Shown: positions 24,301 to 33,056 of the stretch, piece after piece
Layout: each line of letters begins with the position of its first letter
Numbering within the stretch: position 1 is the first letter of the stretch
From: Diorhabda sublineata
Lineage: Eukaryota; Arthropoda; Insecta; Coleoptera; Chrysomelidae
Direction: 5' to 3'
NCBI RefSeq assembly: GCF_026230105.1
Contig: NC_079478.1
Coordinates: forward strand, 9,501,653-9,565,652
DNA length: 64,000 nucleotides
Position numbers and translations under genes: made by a program
The notes under the pieces: model-generated
Databases searched by the model: none
Seen by the model: only the letters and a program-made list of their open reading frames with translations
What the model was told of the DNA's origin: nothing

Positions 24301-26404
24301 CTGCCCGGTTGACAATCAAATTTATTAGGCAAACAACCTGGTTTCAAACGTACTTGTGATACAGATCCCATAATATGATATTCCATATAATTATTCATAT
24401 CATTTGGCAACTGAAGAAAAGTAAACATTTTTTATAAGTATAAATTAAATGGTATGATGACAGTAATTGAAACTTGCTAAAATTATGTATTTATTTAATG
24501 AAACTCAAGTTTGGAATACTAAACACGTACGAGGGTGAGTTGTTGTGAAGATTTTTTTTTTGGAAATGGAAAAAATTGAGTGTCGAGTCATTAAATATTT
24601 ATTTTTGAAAGGTGATACACCTACGAAAATGAAAGAGAATATAGACACTATGTAAGGACTCGGTAGCATCATATAAGAATTTGCCCAGCAGAATTTGTAC
24701 GTAGATATTTCAAATTGAACGACGAAGAGCGTGCGAGACGGCCTAAAATTGCAACAACGAGCGATATCATCGAAAAAATTCACCAAATGGTACTGGTCGA
24801 CCATCGAATTAAAATTAGAGAGATTATGAGGCCTAACAAAAGAATGCTTTTATTATACAGTGACTGAAGAATGATGCATGCGTATGGATACACTAATACA
24901 CTCCTAAAACGAAAAAAAAAAACAAGACAGTGAATTGCAAAGGGTGAACCTGCTCCAGAAAAGGCTTATCAAATGAAAAGGTGATGGTGATCTTTTTTTT
25001 TGATAACAGGAGAGTATTGAGCATCATTGTTTGAAAAGTTGAAAGGAGAAAATGCAAAAGCGAGCGAATTTGGGAAAAGGGATAGTGCTTTTCTATAGGT
25101 ACAATGCATCTTCTCACACTTACGGTGATTGCAATGGCTAAAATTCACCAATTGCATTTTGAATTGGTTGACACCCACAGAATTCGCCAGACTTAGCCCA
25201 CAAAGACCTTTTCCTGTTTCCTAACCTCAAATTTTCACTTGCAAGAGAGAGATGAGGACGTTATTGTATACGTAAAGGCAATGAAGAAAATGATAGCAAC
25301 TATTATTTGGAAGGTTTAAAAAGATTACAGATTATGTTTTTATAATATTTAAGGTTGTCCTCAAACAAGACACCCCCTCACTTTGAAATGATCTTCATAA
25401 AAATAAAGATGAATTCGACCTTGCAAGATTAGTCTACTCGCCTGGAATTATTTTCTTTTGTGGAACGAATCCAAATATGCTATTTGGAGTTTTTATTGAT
25501 GTGTTGCCACATCGAGGGACCGCACACCACCTATATACTTTTGACTCCAAATTCATCAACACAAATTAAATTAAATCTAAGTAACCTCTAATGTTGACGT
25601 TTTATTTACTCAAACTTGACGTCTGTAGAGACGATGACACTGACAAGATTTTTGGTACAAATTTTAAATCTAAAAACGAATATACTTTTTTCCCACTGAC
25701 CTTTATGTTGTGCAGAGATATATTATTAATTTTGAATAATACACAATTATTATAGGACAGCTTTTCAAAATCTGTCTTCATCCCAATCTACTGTTACAAA
25801 ATTTAATTATTAAAAGAGATAATTAAAGATTAAAAGATCGTATATTAACTGAAGCAGTATATATATTTTAATAATATATCAATTTTTAATAATTAATAAA
25901 TTAACTTTTTACTCCAAATACCAATCGACATTCAAAACGTCATCTTAGTTATCCAAAATAATATAGAATTTTGGCAAATTTAACAATCTAGTAAAATATA
26001 TTCATAAACTTCTTGATACACACAATTATTAGCCTGTAGTTATATTGAAACCAAACGTGAAACTATACTTGGCTTTATTTCAATCAAAATAAGATAAATA
26101 ATTGAATTAAATTTATATATAACCATAAAACAATGTACAGCTTACAAATCGTAGTTTATGGTTAGATTATAGAATATGTTCTTTAAATAATATTTTCAAT
26201 GCTACTTACATCGAAATGATCTTCACAAAAGTACATTGTAGTTTTGAAAGATAGTCGTTTCCAATCTCTCGTTGCACGCTCCAACCATTGTTTCCGTATT
26301 TCTGGTTGACGTGGTACCGGAATAAATAACTTATCAGGAGCATGTTTTGTATTATTTTCACAGAAAGGCACTATACAATATTGGTAATAAAGTTTCAAAC
26401 TCAT
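18348..26404 (-). CDS. THAP-domain protein with C-terminal coiled coil
   Basis: Seven exons read on the - strand: 26404-26210, 24410-24143, 22615-22290, 20842-20675, 20617-20534, 20029-19973, 18440-18348. They join in frame to 396 residues, and every junction has GT-AG. Residues 1-65 plus the start of exon 2 form a THAP zinc finger: C10, C15, C60, H63, with the conserved Trp at 40. This is a C2CH DNA-binding module. Exon 2 adds L-P-N-D-M-N-N-Y and G-S-V-S-Q-V-R-L-K-P-G-C, then basic R-R-K-R. The middle is low-complexity, Ser/Lys-rich. The last three exons (D-D-I-K-R-L-E-K-Y ... L-E-V-S-V ... I-A-K-L-C-S-E-L-A-Y-L) look like a heptad coiled coil for dimerisation. A nuclear DNA-binding role is inferred and the target is unknown. 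Introns hold a mariner, a non-LTR fragment, a Tc1-type fragment and a tRNA-like piece. A candidate extra exon is at 20228-20361. No gene name is justified. Confidence 0.85.
18560..18740 (+). repeat. Penelope-type foldback, hammerhead-like copy
   Basis: Contains the 5' arm CACTACCACTATACCAACAA and ACAATTATACTGTCT, then a GATAAC/GTTATC hairpin at 18667-18683 followed by AAAACG. It is one of five copies of the family described at 27013-27140. The 3' arm is shortened here. Confidence 0.55.
19257..19735. repeat. Foldback/MITE in a THAP gene intron region
   Basis: The left arm, CGGTTTCCGGTTGTACC through TTGCATTTTTAGAAT (19255-19322), is inverted at 19667-19735 (ATTCTAAAAATGCAAT and GGTACAACCGGATTTT). 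It lies in the intron between exons 6 and 7 of the THAP gene. Confidence 0.6.
21050..21125 (+). tRNA. tRNA-like sequence, probably a SINE head or pseudogene
   Basis: An A-box-like TAGCCAAGCGG (21060-21070) and a B-box-like GGTTTAAATCT (21105-21115) lie 34 bases apart, with CTAAGGCG in a D-arm position as in Ser/Leu-type tRNAs. The T-loop sequence departs from GGTTCGAATCC, and I could not close a clean acceptor stem, so this is more likely a tRNA-derived repeat than a working tRNA. Confidence 0.35.
21749..22045 (+). mobile_element. Tc1/mariner-type transposase N-terminal fragment
   Basis: From an ATG at 21749 the frame reads Y-R-V-F-A-V-E-H-F-F, then F-F-R-T-T-G, S-G-R-P-R-A-V-Q-T-P, N-I-D-R-V-R-A-S-V-L-Q-S-P-R-R-S. 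This is the paired helix-turn-helix region widespread in insect IS630-type transposases. An early stop, a frameshift and no catalytic domain make it a relic, in the intron between THAP exons 4 and 3. The open - strand frame 21604-21861 is a shadow. Confidence 0.75.
22880..23420 (+). mobile_element. Non-LTR retrotransposon RNase H end
   Basis: The frame near 22895-23060 reads I-T-L-I-W-P-S-G-H-Q-G-I-P-G-N-E-E-A-G, the RNase H C-terminal signature (W-V-P-G-H-x-G-I-x-G-N-E-x-A-D), followed by K-K-G-A-T-T-P. About 150 bases on comes a degraded L-A-G-H-C-H tail. The catalytic final Asp is replaced by Gly, and stops follow. It lies in THAP intron 2. A related tail is at 56000-56440 (-). Confidence 0.8.
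23575..23618 (-). mobile_element. hAT-type terminal repeat remnant
   Basis: Read on the - strand it begins CAGCGATCGGCAACCCGCGA, a typical hAT end with CAG and a GGCAACC box. No matching other end was found nearby. Confidence 0.4.
24528..25330 (+). mobile_element. Decayed mariner in THAP intron 1
   Basis: The left end TACGAGGGTGAGTTG is mariner-like. ATG near 24568 starts M-E-K-I-E-C-R-V-I-K-Y. Later frames give R-R-P-K-I-A-T-T-S-D-I-I-E-K-I-H-Q-M-V-L-V-D. Near 25190 there is a damaged SPDLA-type motif. Many frameshifts. The long - strand open frames over it are shadows. Confidence 0.7.
25331..26180. other. THAP intron 1 remainder
   Basis: AT-rich intronic DNA with no recognised element. 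Confidence 0.35.
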
Positions 26405-26675
26405 GTTTACATATATTATGTGTACCCTGCTGCAACTTATAACACTAATTTATATGTTTAAGTAATGTGACGACGCACACGCCACATGACATTAAGACAA
26501 CTTTTTGGCGGATTATTTAAAAATTCAAAATCCTTATATTAATTTGTAAATGCGTTATTAGAGATTTTATTTTTTACTGTATTTTTAAGTTATTTAGAAA
26601 CTGAAGTATTTCTTTCAAACAAACCTTTCTTTTGATATGAAGTAAGATGATACAAAAAAGCAGATGAAAACTTAC

Positions 26676-26800
26676 ATCAATATAGTCTTCACAATAACAC
26701 ATTCAATAATTTAAAGACTTGTTCGTATCCCGCCGCGCAAGCTGTAAATGTTTTTTTCTCATTTATACCTTCTCAGATACATGGCACAGTTTTATTATTG
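26676..26800 (-). pseudogene. Decayed duplicate of the THAP first exon
   Basis: About 270 bases upstream of the intact THAP exon, the - strand reads C-Y-C-E-D-Y-I-D followed by a perfect donor GTAAGT at 26675-26670. This parallels F-C-E-D-H-F-D and GTAAGT of the real exon. L-A-R-R-D and N-K-S-L-N-Y upstream match A-T-R-D-W-K-R-L-S-F in register, but an internal stop and frameshifts break it, and the zinc-binding His is changed to Tyr. Confidence 0.6.
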
Positions 26801-28359
26801 TTTTAATATTTTCTACGTCGAGGTACTATAGAGTATTTATATAAAGTAGAATCCATTTTATTATACTTGTTTGTTAACAAACTTTGACATTATTTGAACT
26901 ACATCAGTTTTACTTTAATAAGTTAACTTATATAGGTGAGTAAACTTGGATTTATTAATGAAAAACAACTAAGTTGGAAGTTCTGGAACCATTCCTGATA
27001 TTCATACTGATTACACTGTACATGTTACTACCACACCAACACTTTTACCTTCAGTCTCTGAAGATGATAACTTGGTTATCGAAACGAGCGTCAGTGTAAT
27101 TGTGAGTGTTGGTTTAGTGGTAGCATTAACAGTGTTCAGTCATTACATGGATTATTGAAGTAATGTAAAAAAATACAGAATCTATTTCAACTGACATTAA
27201 AGAAAAAATTACTCATGATAAATATGTTGAACAGCTTAAAATATGTCATTAATGACATAGTTGTGATAATTTTAACGGAAAATTAAAATAGGGAAAATGA
27301 TATAAATGACATACCTAACAGTGAATTAGGTATTTCAGAAAGTAAAATAATTGAATATTAGAGGATTTGGGGCTTAAATTCAATAATTTGTTAGCTCTAT
27401 TCAAGTATAAAAATAGGAAACCATTTTAATAGTTATTTGTTCTAATAGAAAAAGTACTGGGTTACATTCTTTTAGATAGAAAAAGGGTGAAATCAAAACG
27501 ATGTTTGATTCTATTGAGTTGATTACATAGAGATAGTTTAGACACTGGAATCAGCATAATCAGCTGGAAAAGTGTATTTATTATTTTTATTTATTTTTAA
27601 CCTTTTCTTCACTCTATTCGAAATACACAATTGAGATAACTTGGCAATTCCTAACTACTCCTATATAATAATACTGTACTGAAAATTTTAAGAAAAGCAT
27701 TAAATCTGTTGAAACATCTTGCATTATAGAATGAAGTTATTCTAATTGAAAACTATTTGGCAATTCATGGTTTCAACATGAAATAACAGATTTATTCCCG
27801 GTTTATATTTATATGATTTTATGAATGGAAATTTGAAATCCTACTTATTTATTAATATGAATATCTAGAATCCAATATTTTGCCTATTGTTACAAAAACT
27901 GATATAACAACAATCCAGATTTAGTTGTTCACTACAATATCAGCAAAGGATGAATTGCGAATCCCTTATTGCACAATACTTCATAATATGTGAAAATATT
28001 TTGTTATTAAAAATAGTGATAGAACCATACAAAATTAGTAATTCGTTTCTTTTATTTTTTATTTACTTCTTTAATAGAGCAGATTAACCTTTAAATAAAA
28101 TCCCTAAAATTGAAGTATTCTTGATTGACGTGTGAAGTTGATTGTTGAAGGGTTTTTATATTTATGTTGGTGTTCTTTGTCCACTGTTACGTAAACTGTC
28201 AAAAATTGAATAATTTTTAGTTGGAGCTTCCTAAAAGTGCTTAATACTAAGTGATATAGTTTTAAGTTTCCAAAAAAAAATATTTGGAAACACTTTTTTT
28301 TCAACTGCTCGTTTATAGATAACCTGTTAAGTAAATTTTGACACCACCTTTCACGCAAC
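26801..28359. other. Intergenic DNA between THAP gene and cytochrome c1
   Basis: Apart from the repeat at 27013-27140, this is non-coding and AT-rich. The two genes are divergent (- and +), so promoters of both should lie between 26405 and 28359. Confidence 0.4.
27013..27140 (+). repeat. Foldback with hammerhead-like core
   Basis: The arms CTACCACACCAACACT (27028-27043) and AGTGTTGGTTTAGTGGTAG (27105-27123) pair almost fully. Between them are CTGAAGA (27058-27064), a GATAAC/GTTATC hairpin (27066-27080), GAAA (27081-27084) and a short ACG/CGT stem ending in GTC (27090-27092). This is the order of a type I hammerhead, with one extra base before stem II. Related copies: 18560-18740, 42300-42440, 47810-47935 (-) and the end of 54990-55560. 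Confidence 0.6.
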
Positions 28360-31300
28360 ATGGCTGCGACTGTAGGTCGAATTTGTGGTGCAGGTCTATT
28401 GAAACCCAGTAATATATCGTCTATTAGTCAGGTATTGTTGAAAACCTAATAGTTGGAATATTCTATTATTGATAAACGTCAAATTTTTGCTTAAGTATTT
28501 TCTGTTCACTTGAAAATTCATGCAAGTTGGATGTTATGTCATCTGTTCGGAACATTCGCAATTTTTAATTCGCACATCTTCATTTTAGATAAGTTCCTAT
28601 TCAACGACAAAAGAATGGACTCGCGGAAGGAAAGCAGTAAGTTATTTCAGTATATTCAGACAATTTTAATTTTATATTGTTACAAAATCAATGACTAAGA
28701 GTAATTAACCTTAGTTATTGTCAAATTATATAAATTTTCGTCACATCTCACCTGTTCAGTACTGTTATTAGATAATGTCATAAAATGTTCTCATCTTTTC
28801 ATTTTATTCCTTACAAAATTTCATAGGGCATTTATAATTTTCTAATAAACATTTTATTTCAATTCATTTAGACCTATTTTCTCCAATTATTAGTGAAATG
28901 GGAATAGAATATTTTCAAATGAAAATTTGAAATACTGTGTGTATTTACTTACATTCACTACTAAAGCAAATATTAATTATATTAGATGCAGCGTCATTGA
29001 ACATAATCAATTTAGACAATTTCTCAGTTTTATTGATACTTATGGTTATTTCTGGTTCAAATTAAATACAACAATTATTAAATATTATTAATTTTTGGAA
29101 AATTTTTAAATAGTGATTTTGAAAGTTTGGCAGTGTGCTTTGAACGTTCTTAATTGAACAAATTTCCTGCAAAACATCTACTAAAGCCAATTTATAGCTT
29201 ATACTTCTCCCTATTATACGATGTTTACACATGTCTCTATGGTTGCATGTTTATTGGAGTTCACTTAAATAATGTAACCATATCATTTATCTAAAGTGAA
29301 AAAATTTAAAAAAAAAATCAACAAATTAGTAAATTTCGAATTGTATGTGTATTGAGTTATTTATCCTATTATAAAATTGGGAAAACTTTGTTTGCTAAAC
29401 TCGGAGTGAGAATAAATTTGAAACAATTACTTATATTTGTTGTATAATTATCAGAATGCATAATAATTATGGAAAGAACTATAAAGATACAGAATACTTA
29501 CCTTATTATCAACAGCAAAATGCACACCATTATCGAACAATAAAAAATTTGAACAAAATGTTTGATTCTTAGTTGTAATATTTGATTTTGTAATGGTATA
29601 GCGAATTCGCAAAATATTTTTCCCTTTTATTACTTTGTAGCTTTTGGGAAGCTTAGGTTTACTAGCTGGAGGTACTGGAGCCCTACTCTATGCTTTGGAT
29701 CAATCTGTCAAAGCATCTGATTTAGAATTGCATCCACCAAAAAATATATGGAGTCACTCTGGACTTTTTAGTTCATTGGATCATTCTAGGTAGGCATATG
29801 TTTATGGAATAATAACTATTGTTAATAATAATTGTTGCATAATGAAAATCTGAATATATTATTTTTCAGAATATTATAATTATTATAACAACTACTGCTT
29901 AGAAATATAGATGCTATAAGCAATAGAATAGAAAACTTGATTGAACAAAATAAATTTTATTATAAAATGTGTAATATTTTAGAATTGTCGAATCAAATAT
30001 TTTATTAACAATTTTGTTGCAATGTCTTTCATTTGCTTTCTAAAGTTCTGAATTTGCAGATATTCAATTGTTCATCCTTTTTCTTAGTTCAACCCTAACA
30101 AGCTCAAACAGAGAAAAAACAATTAAATGAGATTTATAATGTTTTCATCTGGTATTTTGTTCAAAAATTTCTTGTAGAATTTATATAATTTATGATGATT
30201 CTTTTGTTGAAAAGTCCAATGAAGAAAAATTCTCAAATAGTATAATAGATACTTGTCTTAATTAAATTTTTATTATTATTTTATTATTATTATTGATTAT
30301 TTTTCCTTGTTTTATCAATGTTCTAATCATTTTTTGATATTGGAATGGGTGCTACTGTGTATTTTATCAATGATGCAGTTTTGCTTCAGTATTATTTAAA
30401 TAGTGTGTCTATTCATAGTTGTGTAAGTAAGGAAAAGGTAAATATAATCGAAGAACTTCTAGAGATACACTACAATACATTTTTAAATATTTAGTTGAAA
30501 ATTATAATTTTTGAAAATTGAAGTTGGGTTAGAACATTTATGAGTATTTAGAAGACTATTTTTAATGTGCTCACATTGATGTGCCTCTGCATCCCATAGT
30601 TTAGGTAAAGTAGGTTTAAACAGATATATTGACATCATTTAAAAGTAGTATGTTTCTCAATACCAAGTCTGTACACAATATTTGTTAATTCTGAATTAAT
30701 TTTTAGTATAAGAAGAGGTTATGAAGTATACAAACAAGTGTGTGCAGCTTGCCACTCAATGCGATTTATTGCTTACCGTAACTTGATAGGAGTATCACAT
30801 ACAGAAGCTGAAGCTAAAGCCGAAGCAGAAGAAATACTTGTAGAAGATGGACCTGATGAATCTGGTAACATGTTTCAACGGCCTGGAAAATTGTCTGATT
30901 ATTTCCCAAATCCATACCCTAATGAAGAAGCTGCCCGTGCTGCTAATAACGGAGCTTACCCACCAGATTTGAGCTATATAGTATCGGCTAGACATGGAGG
31001 TGAGCTGTTTCTATTCTCTTACTTTTAAACATCATGTTTTCCCATATTTTTTTTAGGCGAAGATTACGTTTTTGCTCTTCTGACAGGCTACTGTGACGCC
31101 CCAGCTGGAGTACTTTTAAGAGAGGGTCAATATTATAATGCTTATTTCCCCGGTGGGGCTATTTCTATGTCTCAGGCTCTATATAATGAGACAACTGAAT
31201 ACAGTGACGGAACTCCAGCTACTGCAAGTCAACAAGCTAAAGATGTAGCCACTTTCTTGAAGTGGACAGCCGAGCCAGAGCACGACGATAGAAAGAAAAT

Positions 31301-31418
31301 GTTAATAAAAGCCATTGGCATATTTACTTTCCTTATTGCTCTAAGTTACTATGTGAAGAAACTCAAGTTTTCTTCATTGAAGACACGTAAAGTTGAATTT
31401 AGGCCAAAAAATCAATGA
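28360..31418 (+). CDS. Cyt-c1: Cytochrome c1, haem protein of complex III
   Basis: Cytochrome c1 carries electrons from the Rieske protein to cytochrome c in the mitochondrial inner membrane. Five exons, all GT-AG: 28360-28431, 28589-28636, 29641-29789, 30707-30999, 31057-31418, giving 307 residues, the usual insect length. The first 40-odd residues form a mitochondrial presequence rich in Ser/Arg/Lys, followed by a Gly-rich hydrophobic sorting stretch. The mature part starts near S-D-L-E-L-H-P-P. Haem is bound covalently by C-A-A-C-H (C102, C105, H106), and the sixth ligand is M225 in P-G-G-A-I-S-M. Other landmarks: P-G-K-L-S-D-Y-F and Y-P-N-E-E-A-A-R-A-A-N-N-G-A-Y-P-P-D-L-S in exon 4. One C-terminal membrane helix spans about 269-287, with a basic tail in the matrix. 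Nothing is missing, and the gene should be functional. The neighbouring THAP gene is divergent. Confidence 0.97.
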
Positions 31419-31436
31419 GAAAGTATTGTAGAAGAA

Positions 31437-31442
31437 AATAAA
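31437..31442 (+). terminator. Poly(A) signal AATAAA after cytochrome c1
   Basis: AATAAA lies 18 bases past the stop codon. A second one lies at 31589-31594 and gives a longer, more usual 3' UTR. Both are candidates. Confidence 0.5.
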
Positions 31443-31599
31443 GTTTAGCGTGACTACCATAGAGAATGTTTAAGTAAGGTGTAATTTCATTGTACATATT
31501 TATCAAATATCCTACCGGGTATTGTTTTACTACTGTTTAATTTATTTGTTTCCCAACTTTTAATATTAAAAGTGTCACGTTATGTTTCAATAAAAAATT

Positions 31600-32725
31600 G
31601 AATACTCCAATAGGTTTTATTTTCCTTTTTTGTTGAATTGTGGATTAATTGATTCTAGTTGTGAAATATATATGTATCTGTTGAGTGTTAGTCTTCAGTG
31701 CCTCTAATTAAAAAAGTTTAGTTAAAGATGTAATTTAAAGAATAAATCTCGAATGTAATCAACTTTGGCTTAAAATTTATATTTGTATTGAACGTTTTGG
31801 GTATAAAATATGAGTACAATAGCAATCTGAAATATTTCTTCAATCAACAAAGGTAACAATCAGTCCACTTGAAATAGTTACCTAAAATGCAACTTCACCT
31901 CTCGAACTATCTCTAATTCACGCTTGAACAGGTTGTCAGTTTTTAGATTGAATGTATACGGTCAAGGAAATAAAGCCTAAAACCTGGGAATTTGTGAGCA
32001 GTTCGGTGGATCAAGGTGTATTAGACTCTTTTCAACTAAAAACGATAACCCGCACTTCATTGCCGTAATGATATTCGTGTTTAGCGATCTTGAAAATTCC
32101 CAAGATATGTATATTAGGTTAATTTCATAACGAATTTCCATGGGATCCAGTAGACAACGTAGATGTCCTCAATATTTTCAGAGTTCTAAATTTTTTTATT
32201 TTTTTACCACTTGAGAAGTATTTTCCAATATGTATTTTTCCCCTGCATTCATGCAATTTTCATTTCTTATGCATAATTTTTGTTCACAAAGTTTCCCGAG
32301 GCTCTCCTGAGTCGAACGGACTATTGCATCTTGATTCGTCTCGCTGATCAGAATTCCTAGGTTTTACCTTTATTGATCTTCATTTCTTCGACCCATAATT
32401 TGAGGGTACAATATGACGTGGTGATAAATAATTGATTGTTTTGATGTATAAATGGGTCAGGGATGGAACTAAAGGAAGCACATATTTTTGTATATCAAAG
32501 GAATATTGACTAAGAATAATGAGTTACAGGCAACAGTAAGCATTTAATTCAACCATCAGTTTAAATTGCTTGTTCATTACATAAACTCACAACTAAAGAT
32601 TTCTTTAAAAGCGAAAAATAAATATGTGTATATTTTATAATAACATTCATTGTTGCAAAGTTATTGATATAACTAGATACATAAATTTTTTAAATTCACT
32701 ATATTTTGCGTAACATATTGTAACA
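31600..32725. other. Intergenic DNA between convergent genes
   Basis: Cytochrome c1 (+) and Awh (-) converge here. No coding sequence or known repeat recognised. Confidence 0.4.
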
Positions 32726-32735
32726 TTTATTTATT
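32726..32735 (-). terminator. Poly(A) signal for Awh
   Basis: The - strand reads AATAAATAAA overlapping, about 17-26 bases after the Awh stop at 32752. The distance is short for a 3' UTR, so a more distal site is also possible. Confidence 0.4.
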
Positions 32736-32751
32736 ACTTAAATATTATGAC

Positions 32752-32813
32752 CTAGGCTTCGTTCTGCATGCAATGCATCGTCGATTCTTGAGAAAGTTCG
32801 TCTAACGATGAAT
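32752..32813 (-). CDS. Awh: Awh terminal coding exon
   Basis: After TTTCAG the 62-bp exon completes an Asp codon split with the preceding exon and reads S-S-L-D-E-L-S-Q-E-S-T-M-H-C-M, ending E-A and TAG at 32754-32752. The D-E-L-S-Q and H-C-M motifs match the end of insect Awh. Confidence 0.9.
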
Positions 32814-32987
32814 CTGAAACAAAAAAAAGAAACAATTATTTTTCTCTCCTCACTATATAGTGAACAACGAATTTTACCAATTTGAAGGACGTAAGTAACA
32901 ATTACCAAAAAGGTATCGATTGCTTTTGACGACGGGAGGCAAGCCAACCTACTACCCTAGTAGGTGATAATTTATGCGCTAAAACAC

Positions 32988-33056
<69 letters not shown>

